64,000 nucleotides of DNA from Spirodela intermedia. Its lineage: Eukaryota > Streptophyta > Magnoliopsida > Alismatales > Araceae. The position numbers and the translations under genes are program-made. Each line of letters begins with the position of its first letter. The first letter of the stretch is position 1. Shown here one piece after another: positions 32,885 to 45,564 of the stretch. Location: the NCBI GenBank assembly GCA_902729315.2, contig LR746276.1:4012169-4076168 (forward strand), given 5' to 3'. The notes under the pieces are model-generated. The model ran no database searches. It saw nothing but the letters and a program-made list of their open reading frames with translations, and was not told where the DNA came from.

Positions 32885-33711
32885 TAAAGAGTAAGGACAA
32901 AAATGAAGAAAAACATATTTCAGGTGAGGAAAAATCAGTTGATTTGGGAGACGTAGGAGACGAAATTAATAAATCTAATCATAATTTTGCAGCCATAGAT
33001 GTTGATTGTGAGGATGATGATGTATATCATATACCGAAATTAAAAGATAGCTCTTGGGAAGATGAAGAATTTGATGAGTTGAGAAACGAAAAGTTAGAAA
33101 AAGAATTGATTCAACTAATGGGGAGAAACGAAAATAATGGATATGAATATAGAGATAATTTTGGAGGAGAAAATTTGAATTTTACTGAATTCATTAGATC
33201 TGAGATTAAAGAAGACAATCCTTCCATCCTTCAAAACCCACAGCCCATTAGAACTATTTCTAAGCTTGAAATATTTCACTCCTCCCAAATTGAACAAATA
33301 TGTATGGAAGATAAAATGGAGTAGGGGAAGATTATGCAGATAAAAGAAGACATTAAGAAATGGATGAATGGAAGAATTAGAGATATCAATTTAGATGAAA
33401 AAAATTTAGATTGGGTAAGAGCTAATTTGAAAATTATATGGCCTGATCATATTTTATGGTCTATTAATAGAAAGTATTTATTAATGAATGAGAGCCTTAC
33501 AAAACAAGATAGAAATGAGGAAAGATTCTTTTCAAAATGGAAATATTAATTTTGAGAAAAGTTTGTTAATTTCCATTTTGGCTGAAAGTATGTCAAGGTA
33601 TATATATGAAGTACATGAATTTATGCTAAATCTGAAAAAGAATATCATGAAACTTACCTTGGGATACAAATATATTTTGATGGTCATAGATCATCTTATA
33701 TGATCTATGAG
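32885..33711 (+). pseudogene. Unassigned coding-like insert in region C
   Basis: This segment matches none of the other Athila copies in the window. A frame open to 33324 encodes an acidic, lysine-rich stretch (for example DVDCEDDDVYHIP and SSWEDEEFDELRNEKLEK). It is followed by other frames with IKKWMNGRIRDINLDEKNLDW (33334-33549) and a YKYILMVIDHLI string (to 33703) that faintly recalls an integrase core. Athila 3' sequence resumes near 33712. It may come from a different retroelement; I do not recognise a family. Confidence 0.35.
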
Positions 33712-35255
33712 CTGTCCAGTTGAAGACATTAAATTCAGCGCTGCATGGGAGGCAACCCATGGTTTTTATTTCATTTTGTTTGATTTTTTTAAGCTCTATT
33801 TTTCTTAGAATTTCGTAGTACTTGTTTCTGTATTTATTTTTTCAAAAAAGTGCAGGAGGAGGAGTGTAAGATGAAGTGGAAAATTAAAAACAAGGTTGAG
33901 GTGATGTCTTTCTGAGCTTTATCATTTATGACAATATTTTTAATGCTTAACTTTGCATATATGCATGCTTCACTTGAAAATTATATTTTCTGCATATTCT
34001 GTTTCGATTTTTCTGTGTCATTGAGGACAATGTCATTTTTAAGTTGGGGGGTGAAGTATTCATTATTCATTTATACAGTACGATGATTAAGAACATGTGT
34101 TTGCATTAGAACAGAAACTGAAAAAATAAAAAATAAAATAAAATTCGGAAAAACTGCAACATCTATTTTCTAGTTTTCTGTTAGGAACAACAGAATTTCC
34201 AAAATAGCAGACAAAAAACAGCCTGGAATTTGAAATTCTAGAGACCCTTTTCTCACATTTCAATGCCCTAGACATATATTACTGAAATTCCAAATTACAA
34301 CTATAAAGAGGGTAGTTTTGATTTATTTTTGACAAATTTATTGTTGCTAAAAATAGAACTGTCAGTACTATCTAATTTACAAATTTCTTACATCATATTG
34401 CATGCATGAAAAATAAAATCAATTAGATTGATTGATACCAAAAGATACTAGGAAGATTATTATTGAGTCAAAAGAATGATCTAGTAGCATGAAATGTTGG
34501 AATACTCCTTGGATACATGATAGATAACATGGATTTGATTTTACAGATTTTTACTTCATGATCTTGATGGATAGTATTTACTTGATTTGAAAATTTGATT
34601 GATCATTTGAGTTTAATAGAGATTTTTGCACCCAGATCTATAGGACTTGTGAGGAGAAATCACTTATTTCGAAAAAAAAAAGAGAGAGAGCAATGTGAAA
34701 AATCTAGAAACGAAGAGTACACATGGAGGGTGTGAGACATCATTCTCATTGTCGAAAATCATGTATAGAAAAACACTTGCTGCAAAATAAGTGGATAAAG
34801 TGAAAGCCCTGAAAATTAAGAGTACACATGGTGAGACATCATTTTCATTGTCGAAATTTGTCTATAGGAAAAGCTACTTATCCATTGTAAAAGAAGGAAG
34901 AAATATAGTGCAAACTTCAAAAATCAAGCCATGGAAAAAAGGAAATGTAGGATCAATACTATTCTTGGATGATTATTGATAATTGGAACATCTTCTAAAT
35001 ATATCTATGAGTGAAGAAGTGATAAAGATGTGAATAGAAGAAGTGAAGTCTAGATTGTTATTCCAAGGAGTGCTTAAATATTTAAGTGCTTGACATCATT
35101 CTTAAATACTTGATATAAGAGTCCAAAGTGTCTAAAGGTGCATCATTTCTAATTGTATTTTTTTTATGTATTGAAATATGATGTTTGAGATTTGTAATTT
35201 TTTATTTTCGTAATTTCATTGCTAAGGAACTAGCAATGATTTAAGTTGGGGGGTG
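33712..35255 (+). other. Region C: Athila non-coding 3' region
   Basis: Homologous to 30500-32117 and 45590-47187. Has the internal tract-like AGTTGGGGGGTG near 34041-34052 and the terminal polypurine tract at 35243-35255. No frame of note. With the LTRs at 32118 and 35256 it makes a short, non-autonomous LTR-to-LTR unit. Confidence 0.8.
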
Positions 35256-36981
35256 TGATAAGTCTTCATTATCATGAGTTAATAATTAGTAAATAATATA
35301 GTTTTAGCCTTAACTCATGATAAATAGACTTATATTTGTGTTAAAGTGTGAAAAGTTGTTTTCAATTGATTAATGTGAATTTTTGGGTAATTATGTGATT
35401 TTATACAAATTTATATGATTTTTACAGTTTTACTTTTGAGATAAATGAAGAACAAGAAATAGAAATAAAAATATTGCAAAATGGGGGGACCCGCCGGCCA
35501 GCCGGACCCACGAGCGGGTTGGAAGCGCAGTCAGGAAGTAGCCGCGAGCAAGGGCTCGAGCGGCTTGAACCGATGGAGGCACATGTGCGCCACTCCCCTT
35601 CCACATCACCGGTGGCCAGCCGGCTGTGGGGCAAGGAGTGGTCGTACACACGCGCTTGATTGGGAATGTAATATTACTTTATATTCGCCAGAAACTTCGG
35701 CGCACAACTGATGTGGGACTAAACCCGCATCACCTTCCCAAGAATGGGCGGGCAACCGACACGAGTTTGAATCCTCCTAGAGCTAAAACACATATTTTTT
35801 TATCTGATTATCACAACTTTCATGCAGATCGTCGGTGAAGGATTAAGCAACTAGAATCACTGGATCATCGGTGAAAATCTCATCAACACGATTCGCGAAA
35901 CATTGTTACTAAAATTACTGAACGATTTGCGATAAAAGGATCGCGAATCCATCGAGTAAAGCATCTTTGATTGATCGACGAACAAGCCGTCGTCAGGAAG
36001 AGGACGATTTGCCGGGAGACAAGTAGCCACCTCTTGAGAGCGTACCAGATGCGATGAAGAGCCTCCTCTTGCTGCGCGGACCTGAGGATGAAGCTCCATG
36101 ACACGCACCCCACCTCCATCCAGCTCCTCTCCGTCGGGTGACAGCCGCCGGAGAGCCACAAAGGTGCCATTTTTCTGCTCCACCGGGTGACAACCGCCGA
36201 AGAGCCACAAAGTCGCCGTTTTTCCGCTCCGCCAGGTGACAGCCGCCAAAGAGCCACAAAGTCGCCGTTTTTCTGCTACGCCGGGTGACAGCCGTCAAAG
36301 ACGATTCGATGACCCATTTCATTGATCTCTAGACTTCGCAAGGAGATCTAGAGATTGCCCACATCGTCCTTGTCCAAGGAGAGCCTTTGAGGCCATGGAC
36401 ACTGCACGACTATCCTCCCGAATGCTCAGGATTCCGGTGCATCGGTGACGCATCACCGCCGCGACGCCGGAACTCTGTTTTCCTGCTTTCAACTTAATTT
36501 CCATTTCATTTAGTGATAGTTTGTTGATTTTAAATTTACCTAAATATACTTCATTTCATTACAATTCTTCCGGCTTTTACAGATCTTAATTTGATCAATT
36601 AAATCGTCTGTAATTGCTTATGTACGAATCGCCAGGCGGAACTCTATTTCCACCTGATACGCGTTCGCCGGGCGCTAACGTCATCTTGACGTCCACACCC
36701 TTATTTCCTTCTTCCGTGAATTTTAAATATATTTCCTTTTCATTTCCTAGTATGAAATTCATAGAAAATAGTATTTTTTGCAGAAAATTCTGAATAATTA
36801 CCAGATATTATATTGCATCCCTGTGATTGAATTGGAAAATTACCACTATTTTTGGACGTTTTATTGAATTATAATTGATATATTTGTTCAGAAATACTTC
36901 TAAATATCCAAAAATTCGTATTTTCTAGTTTTATAAATTTAATATTTGCGTGATTTAATATACAACGACTAAGTCACGTCA
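35256..36981 (+). repeat. Complete LTR (1726 bp), 3' LTR of region C
   Basis: TGATAAGTCTTC...AAGTCACGTCA. It is longer than the 1.64-kb LTRs because of extra copies of a 49-bp unit (36136-36298). The antisense USE has one mismatch. It ends exactly at a CDC20 promoter fragment starting ATGAC, while the left end of the array at 25831 ends in GAGTA, so no target duplication flanks the array. Confidence 0.9.
36136..36298 (+). repeat. 49-bp tandem repeat in LTR
   Basis: Three full units starting GGGTGACAGCCGCC or close variants (36136, 36185, 36234) and a partial fourth. Other LTRs have about one full unit and a partial one at this place. Confidence 0.85.
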
Positions 36982-38758
36982 ATGACTGTTGGCGGGAAGT
37001 ATGCCTTGGCGCGCCTTTGAATCTTGGCCGTATATATAGCCCATTCTGTCCAATCATCTCTCTCATTCTCTCCCACTCTTTCTCAATCTACCGCTCCTGA
37101 TAAGTCTTCATTATCATGAGTTAGTAAATAGTAAATAATATAGTTTTAGCCTTAACTCATGATAAATAGACTTATATTTGTGTTAAAGTATGAAAAGTGG
37201 TTTTCAGTTGATTAATGTGAATTTTTAGGTAATTATGTGATTTTACATGAATTTATATGATTTTTACAGTCTTACTTTTGAGATAAATAAAGAACAAGAA
37301 ATAAAAATAAAAATATTATAAAATGGAGGACCCCCCGGCCAGCCGGGCCCGCAAGCAGGTCGGAAGCTCAGTCGGGGACTAGCCGCGAGTAGGGGCTCGA
37401 GCGGCTTGGACCGATAGGGGCACGTGTGCGCCACTCCCCTTCCACGCCACTGGTGGCCAGCCGGCTGTGGGGCAAGGAGTGGTCATACACGCGAGAGAAG
37501 GGACTTTGCTTAGAAAGCCAACATTACTATATATTCGCCCGAAAAATCGGCACACAACCGATGTGGGACTAAACCCGCATCACACCTTCCTCAGAAGAGG
37601 TGGGCGACTGGCGTGGGTTCGAGTCCTTCTAGAGTTAAAATTAATATATTTTTATCTAATTATCGTGACTTTCTTGCAGATCACCAGTGAAGGATTAAGC
37701 AACCAGAATTACTGGATCATCGGCGAAAATCTCGTCAACGCGATTCATGGAGCATTGCTACTAAAATTGCTGAACGATTCGTGATAAAAGGATCACAAAT
37801 CTATCAAGTAAATCATCTCCGATTGATCGACGAACAAGCTGTCGTAAGGAAGAGGACAATCCGCTGGGAGACGAGTCGCCACCTCCTGAGAGCATACTAG
37901 ATGCGATGAAGAGCCTCCTCTTGTTGCGTGGACCTGAGGATGAAGCTCCCTGACACGTGCCCCACCTCCATCCAGCTCCTCTCCATTAGGTGACAACTGC
38001 CGGAGAGCCGCAAAGTCGTTGTTTTTCCGCTCCGCCGGGTGACAGCCGCCAGAGACGACTCGACGACCCATTTCATTAATCTCTAGACTTCGCGAGAAGA
38101 TCTAGAGATTGCCCATGTCATCTTTGTCCAAGGAGAGCCTTTGAGGCCGTGGACACTGCACGACGATCCTCTTGAACGCTCAAGATTCCGGTGCATCGCC
38201 GACGCATGCCGTCACGACGTCGGAACTCTATTTTCCTGCTTTCAACTTAATTTTCATTTCATTTAGTGATAATTTGTTGATTTTAAATTTACAAACATAT
38301 ACTTCATTTCATTACGATTCTTCCGTCTTTTATAGATCTTAATTTGATCAATTAAATTGTCTGTAATCACTTACGTAAGAATCGCCAGACGGAACTATGT
38401 TTCCGCCTGATTAGCGTTCGCTGGGCGCTGACGTCATCTTGACGCCCGCACCCTTATTTTCTTTTTTCGTGAATTTTAAATATATTTCCTTTTCATTTCT
38501 TAGTATAAAATTCATAGAAAATAGTATTCTTTGAGGAAAATTCTGAATAATTACTAGATATTATATTACATCCCTGTGATCGACCTGGAAAATTACTGCT
38601 ATTTTTGAAAAGTTTTATTGAATTATAATTGATATATTTGTTCAGAAATACTTCTAAATATCAAAAAATTCGTATTTTCTAGTTTTATAAATTTTATATT
38701 TGCGTGATTTAATATACAACGACTAAGTCACGTCAGCTCCCTTGCTCTCGCTCGCTCG
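36982..38758 (+). pseudogene. Orphan CDC20 promoter fragment split by a solo LTR
   Basis: 36982-37097 and 38741-38758 match the CDC20 copy 1 promoter and start of the leader (about 11178-11310) in the same order. The fragment retains TTGGCGGGAA, TTGGCGCGCC and TATATATA. The MSA core AACGG is mutated to AACAG. No CDC20 exon follows: after 38758 the sequence is a truncated LTR. It is a relic of a fourth CDC20 copy. Confidence 0.9.
37093..38740 (+). mobile_element. Solo LTR in the CDC20 promoter fragment, with target-site duplication
   Basis: LTR 37098-38735 (1638 bp, TGATAAG...CACGTCA) flanked by GCTCC at 37093-37097 and 38736-38740. The uninterrupted counterpart is the CTACCGTTCCCTCG stretch of the CDC20 leader. 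Its antisense USE (37559-37569) and TATATA (37528-37533) are 25 nt apart, and the GC block ends at TTTT (37320-37323, minus strand). Confidence 0.93.
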
Positions 38759-40117
38759 TGAGCAGTTAGGAGGAGCTGCGAGTAGGCGCTCGAGCGACTT
38801 GAACTGATGGAGGCACGTGTGCGCCACTCCCCTTCCACGTCACCAGTGGCCAGCTGGCTATGGGGCAAAGAGTGGTCGTACACGCGCAAGAAAGGGACTT
38901 GATTGCAAATATAATATTACTATATATTCACCAGAAACTTTGGCGCACAAGCGATGTTGAACTAAACTCACATCACACCTTCCATAGAACGGGCGGGCAA
39001 CTAGTGCAGGTTCGAATCTTCCATGAGCCAAAACTCATATTTTTTATCTGATTATCGCGACTTTTCTGCACAACGTCGGTGAAGGATTAAGCTACTAGAA
39101 TTGCTAGATCATCGACAAAAACCTCGTCAACACAATTCGCGGAGCATTGTTATTAAAATTGTTGAGCGATTCATGATAAAAGGATCGCAAATTCATTGAG
39201 TAAAGCATCTCCAATTGATCGACGAACAAGCCATCATCAGAAAGAGGACGATCCACTAGGAGATGAGTCGCTACCTCCTGAGAGTGTACCGGATGCAATG
39301 AAGAGCCTCCTCTTGCTACGCGGACTTGAGGATGAAGCTCCTTGACACGTGCCCCACCTCCATCCAACTCTTCTCCCTCGAGTGACAGCAGCCGAGGAGC
39401 TACAAAGTCATCATTTTTCTACTCCGTCAAGTGACAACCGCCAGAGAGATTTGATGACTCATTTAATTGATCTCTAGACTTCGCAAGGAGATCTAGAGAT
39501 TGCCCATGTCGTCCTTGTCCAAGGAGAGTCTTCAAGGCCTTGGACACTACACGACGATCCTCCCAAACGCTCAGGATTCTGGTGCATCGCTGACGTATTG
39601 CCGCCCCAACGCCGGAACTCTATTTTCCTACTTTCAACTTAATTTCTGCTTCATTAGTGATAATTTGTGTCATTTAAATTTATGCTTCATTCAATTATCA
39701 TTCTTCCGACTTTTACAGATTTTAATTTGATCAATTAAATCATATGTAATTGCTTATGTAAGAATCACTAGGTGGAACTCTGTTTCTACCCGATTCGCAT
39801 TCGCCGGGCATTGACACCATCTTGACATCCGTACCCTTATTTCCCTTTTTTTGTGAATTTTAAATATATTTAATTTCATTTCCTAGTATAAAATTCATAG
39901 AAAATTGTATTCTTTGAAGAAAATTCTGAATAATTACTTGATATTATATTATATCCATGTGATTGATCTGGAAAACTACCACTATTTTTCGAAGTTTTAT
40001 TAAATTATAATTGATATATTTGTTCAGAAATACTTCTAAATATCTAAAAATTTGTATTTTCTAGTTTTATAAATTTTAACTTTACGTGATTTACTATACA
40101 ACGACTAAGTCACATCA
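38759..40117 (+). repeat. 5' LTR of element D, 5' end missing
   Basis: Begins inside the GC-rich block (near GAGCAGTTAGGAGG), directly joined to the CDC20 leader fragment, and ends AAGTCACATCA at 40117. The antisense USE is degraded. Confidence 0.85.
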
Positions 40118-40122
40118 AATCT

Positions 40123-40140
40123 TGGCACCGTTGCTGGGGA
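40123..40140 (+). other. Primer binding site of element D
   Basis: TGGCACCGTTGCTGGGGA, five bases after the LTR end, is two mismatches from the complement of the plant tRNA-Asp 3' end. This is the Athila-type primer. Confidence 0.85.
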
Positions 40141-40335
40141 TGTATTACATAATATTTAGTATTTTTCTATTTTTCTCTTAGAGTATACAAAAAAACTAAC
40201 TTTTATTTTATTTTCTTCTTGCCGATATTTTTTTTTAAAAAAAGAAGGAAACGAAGAGAAACAAGGCAAGGACTGGAGCATACTGAAGGAGGGTAGAAAT
40301 TACTAAACTTTTTCCCTCAAGTTTATTTATTTTTT

Positions 40336-41530
40336 ATGCATGGTAGAAGATCCTTGCATCCAAGGCTAGAAAATCCTTTCATTCTTTCAGTCAAAACTAA
40401 AAATCCGAAAGAAATATTAATTTTGATGGATTTTGAAGGAAGTACAAGTCAAACTGAAAAAAATCCTATGGCCATGAAAAATCATTATATCCCTTATTCA
40501 TTTCAAAGAGCATCAAAATATTAGAGTCCCATTAGCACCCACTATTCAATTCAAAAGAAATCCAGGAATTTTTCAAATGCTCCTTAATTTTCATGGATTG
40601 CCTTTAGAGGAACCTCATCAACACTTAGAAAATTTTCATATGGTCTGTGATTTAGTTAATCTCCCTCAAGTTACACCGGAAATTATTAAGATGAAATTAT
40701 TTCTTCATACACTTAGAGACAAAGCTAGTCATTGACTATCCACATTAGATAGAGAATTAACTAGCTGGAAGGACATAGAACAGGCTTTTCTTCGAAAATT
40801 TTATCCCTTAGGTAAAACTCAAAATATGAGAAAACATATATGGAGTTTTTCTCAAAGACCAAGAGAAACTTTACATGAGACATGGGAAACATTCAAAGAT
40901 TTACTTAGAAAATGTCTTCATCATGCTATACCCAAGTGGCAGTTCAATAGAATTTTTTATGATGGATTATTAGAACAATATAGAAATATGGTTGATTCTA
41001 TATGTGGAGGAAATTTTATGGAGAAAATCCCTGATGAGATTTATAGTCTTTATGAAAATTTAAGTGAAAATTTTAAAGATCAAGCCCCTTTTGAATTATA
41101 TGACAAAGATAAGAAGAGAGGAATTTATGAATTACATCATGATGATGATTCTAAATTAAGAAATGAGGTTAATTAGATTAATAAAAGATTAGAAAATTTT
41201 AATTTACTTATTGACAATATTAGAAAGCCTCTTAGCCCTCAATTTAATTCAAATAATACGTCCTATGTATGCTAACAATGATTATTTTGAATTTCAATGC
41301 TGTAGTTTAGATCAATCATTTCACCCTATGCAAGAACAAGTACAAGTAGATCATGGTCTTATAATCCTAATTGGAAGAATAATTTTTCATGGAAAGTCCC
41401 AAATAATATTCAAAATTCAGAAGCACTTAGACTCAATTCAAACTCGTAATGTTGTCCAAAACAAGAAAACAGATTTCAGAAAAATTAGTCCTCTCAAACC
41501 CAACCTGATACTATGGAAATGATGCAGCAA
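40336..41530 (+). pseudogene. Element D gag (broken)
   Basis: Starts with ATG at 40336 (MHGRRSLHPRLENPF). A frameshift near 40517 and a TGA near 40735 precede a well-preserved stretch, 40826-41176, with ETLHETWETFKDLLRKC and the LYENLSENFKDQA region. The late part is frameshifted. The zinc-knuckle site is degenerate. Gag would form the particle shell. Confidence 0.82.
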
Positions 41531-42811
41531 ATAAGCCAAATGATGCGACAAACTATGAATCAAATGATGCTGCAGCAGAAACAAATTATAGAGGCTCTTG
41601 GGAATAAGAGAGAAAGGGAGAACTACCTAGTCAGCCCATAGAAAACCAAGGAACTGCCTAGCAATAGGATTTCAACAAGGGGAGTCTAGTAGCATGAATC
41701 TAGGAAAAAACCCACGAAATGAAAATGTTAGGACAGTGAATGCATTAAGGAGTGGTAAGATCTTACCTGATTCTTATCCCCAAACATTAGAAGAAAAAGA
41801 AAACGTGGACAGCCCAAAACAAAATCAAATAGGAGTAGAAGAGGATTTTATACATTCTACAAAGGAAATTTTGAAAGAGAGGACAACCATTCCATTTCCT
41901 CAAGCTCTAGAGCCTAGACAAAGAAAGAAAAAGGAACACAATGAAAAAATAAGGAAAATTTTACAAGATGTGCAAATTAGTCTTCCTTTACTCACTGCCA
42001 TTGAACATATTCCTGAATATGCTAGAGTTTTAAAAGAAATGTGTACACCAAAAAGGGCACCTAGAGTAGAAAAATTATCTATGCATGCTAGTGCATTATT
42101 ATTAAATCAATTACCATATAAATTGAGAGATACAGGTGCCCCTTTAATTTCGTGTGATATTGGTGGATCCATTTTTCAGAATATATTACTTGACACTGGT
42201 ACTTGTATTAATTTATTACTTGTAAGTATTTGTGATAAATTTAATATTGCTGATCTTAAACCTTCTACTATTACCTTACAATTTACTGATAGATCCATAA
42301 AACATCTTAAAAGTATTTTAAAAAATGTGATAGTGACAGTTAAAGGGTGTAAATTTTCAATTGATTTTGTAGTGCTAGAAATAGATTTTAATGGACAGTT
42401 TTATAATACACCAATCATCTTAGGGAGACCATTTTTACATACAACAAAGATGAATATTGATTTTCCCACAAGTATTGTGAATATTTCATGTGGAGATCAA
42501 TTAGTAGAAATTAAAATTTTTGAGGTATCAAATGATCTTAAGAAATCCCAAGTATATTATTGTCATACCATAGATCTTCTAGATGATTTTGATGATCCAA
42601 ATTTTATTGATGATTGTGTGCTAGAAGAATTAGAGAAATAGAGAATATAAATTTGGGAGAAAAGAAAGAGGAAGATCATCTGAATTTAGAGTTGAAACCT
42701 CTTTCCTCTAGTTTAAAATATATATTTTTGGAGGAAAATAATTCATTTCCTATTATTATTGCAGCTGATTTGAGTGATGAACAGGAAGAAAAATTATTAG
42801 ATATACTTTGA
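41531..42811 (+). pseudogene. Element D late gag and protease (nearly open)
   Basis: A 315-codon frame (41694-42641) covers the linker and an aspartic protease with LLDTGTCINLL, the DTG active-site triad. It includes the ILGRPFLHTTKMNIDF motif that follows the protease in this group. A frameshift near 42640 separates the acidic tail. Confidence 0.82.
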
Positions 42812-44210
42812 AAAAATAAGAAGGCTATGGGCTGGAAAATGGATGATCTAAGGGGCATTTATATGAGTGTATGCATACATAGTATATATCTAAAGGAGGG
42901 GGCTAGAACTAGCAGGGAACCACAATGAAGATTAAATCCTAACATGATGAAAATTGTAAAAAAAAAAAATATTTAAGTGTCTGGCTACTGATATTATTTA
43001 TCCTATTTCAGATAGCAAATGGGTTAGTCCTACACAAGTGGTGCCAAAAAAATTAGGGATCGTTGTTATAAAAGATGAAAATGGGGATGAAATACAAACA
43101 AGATTAACTACCGGTTGGAGGGTTTGTGTTGATTATATAAAATTAAATTCAGTTACTAGAAAATATCATTTTCCTCTATCATTTACTCATCAAATTCTAG
43201 AAAAATTAGTTGGAAAAAACTTTTTTTTTCTAGATGGAAACTCTAGTTATAATCACATTTATATAAACCCTTTAGATCAAGAAAAATAACTTTCACTTGT
43301 CCATTTCGTACTTTTGCTTTTAAATGCATGCCTTTTGGTCTGTGTAATGCTCTAGCCACATTTCAAAGATGTATGCTGTCTATTTTTTCTGATGTGACTA
43401 GAAAATGCATGGAAATTTTTATGGACGATTTTTCTATTTTTGGTGAATGATCTGATGAATGCTTAAATCATTTACAACATGTACTTGAGAAATGTATAGA
43501 GAAAAAATTAGTTTTGAGTTAGGAGAAATCACATTTTATGGTTAGAGAGGGAGTTGTGTTGGGTCATATTGTGAGTGAAAGGGGTTTAGAGGTGGATAGA
43601 GCAAAAATTGATATTATATCTAAAATGAAACCTCCAAATTTAGTAAAACAGATTAGATCTTTCTTAGGTCATGCAGGTTATTATAGAAAATTTATTCAAG
43701 ATTTTTTGAAAATTTCTAAACCTCTTACCATGTTATTATCTAAAGATGTGCCTTTTAATTTTGATGATAAATGTTTTGAGTCTTTTCTGAAATAAAAAGA
43801 TTACTTACTGAGGCACTCATTTTACAAGCTCCTGATTAGTCCTTTCCTTTTGAAATAATGTGTGATGTATTGAATTATGCAGTGGGGGCCATTCTATGAC
43901 AAACAAAAGAGTCAAAACTTATAGTAATTTCATATGCTAATAAAACTATATCTGATGCTCAATTAAATTATACCACGACTGAAAAAAAGTTGTTAGCTAT
44001 AGTATTTTTGTTAGAAAGGTTTAGATCATATATTTTGGGAGCTAAAATTATTATTTATACTGATCATGCAATATTAAAATATTTGTTAAATAAGAAAGAT
44101 GCAAAGTCACGTTTATTAAGATGAATTTTATTGTTGTAGGAATTTGACTTAGAAATAAAAGATAAAAAAAGTTTTGAGAATGTTGTTGCTGACCATCTTT
44201 CTAGATTAAG
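42812..44210 (+). pseudogene. Element D reverse transcriptase and RNase H (broken)
   Basis: Contains WRVCVDY, FLDGNSSYNHIYINP, a FMDDF-coding stretch near 43420 and the SFLGHAGYYRKFIQDFLK connection. Stops include a TAG where element A has tryptophan (near 43520), a TGA at 44122-44124 and a TAG at 44137-44139; the last two match element B. Confidence 0.82.
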
Positions 44211-45564
44211 TGATACAGGAATAAATGCAGCACTTTTACAAGACGCATTTCTAGATGAACAATTGATGGCAGCTCAACATCAACCATCACCATGGTATGC
44301 ACATATTGTTAACTTTCTGGTTTCTGGAAAAATTTCAGAGTAGTGGGATAAGAACAGAAAACATCATTTCTTTTCTAAGATTATAAATTATTTTTGGCAT
44401 GATCTTGATTTATATTACTTAGGCAATGATCAAATTTTAGGGAGATGTGTTCCTAAAGAAGAATATCATAGCATTATTAACATGTGCTGTTCATTAAACT
44501 ATGAAGGACATTTCTCTTGAGAAAAAACAGCTGCAAAAAATTTTCAGTGTGGTTTTTATTGGCCTACAATTATTAGAGATTCTATAGAATTTAGTAGAAC
44601 ATGTATTTCATGCCAATCTATAGGTAACATGAGTAAAAAAGATTAAATGCCCATGAGTAACATGTTAGTAGTCGAAATTTTTGATGTATGGGGAATAGAT
44701 TTCATGGGTCACTTCCCATCAGCTGAAAAATATGAATATATTTTGCTTGCTATTGATTATGTGTCGAAGTGGGTGGAAGTTATTCCTACTAGAACTAATG
44801 ATCATAAAATCGTGATGAAATTTGTGCAGGAAAATATTTTTTCGAGATTTGGATGTCCTAGAGTGATTATTAATGATGAAGGAACATATTTTACAAATAA
44901 ACATTTTAAGGAACTATTGAAAAAGAATGGAGTACACCATAGAGTAGCCACTCCATATCATCCCCAAACAAATGGGTAAGCTGAAGTAGCAAATAGGGAA
45001 ATTCAAATAATTTTGAGAAAAATAGTTAGACCAGATAGGAAAGATTGGCCCACAAAATTACAAGATGCATTATGAGCTCATAGAATAGCTTATAAAAATC
45101 CCATGGGTATGTCCCCATTTTGTCTCATTTTTGGAAAGCCATCTCATCTTCTTGTGGAAATAGAGCATAAAGCATAATGGGCATTAAAAAATAGATGTAT
45201 GGACGAAAAATCAGCTGGTGGGCATAGAATTTTTCAGCTACATGAACTAGAGGAGTTGAGGAATGAAGCTTCTGAAAATCATAGAATATATAAAGAAAAA
45301 ACTAAAACTTTTCATGATAAATACGTTAGCAGAAAAAAAATTGATGTTGGACAAAAAGTGTGGTTATATGATTCTAGGCTGAAATTATTTCCAAGAAAAT
45401 TAAAATCAAAATGGACAGGGCCTTATGTGGTGGAAGAGACATATGATCATGGGGCTATAATGATTAAAGATCTTAAAAGTGACCATAACTTTAAGGTAAA
45501 TGGACAACGACTTAAACATTACATAGAACATGAATGCCTTGTAGAAAAAGAAATTTTATTATAA
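44211..45564 (+). pseudogene. Element D integrase (broken)
   Basis: The core at 44647-44979 reads [12 protein letters not shown]; the D-D-E aspartates are present ([10 protein letters not shown] replaces ISDGG) and AEVANREI follows a TAA at 44977-44979. The C-terminal 121 codons (45199-45564) end in a [12 protein letters not shown] module. TAA at 44644-44646 is shared with element B. Confidence 0.83.

Noticed and set aside
35857-36322. Overlapping minus-strand frames of 109-130 codons in the LTR
   Set aside because: LTR sequence with extra 49-bp units; frames differ between LTR copies and show no motif.
37098-38735. LTR at 37098 as the true 5' LTR of element D
   Set aside because: It has its own GCTCC target duplication and is followed by CDC20 leader sequence, not by a primer site; D's 5' LTR is the truncated one at 38759.
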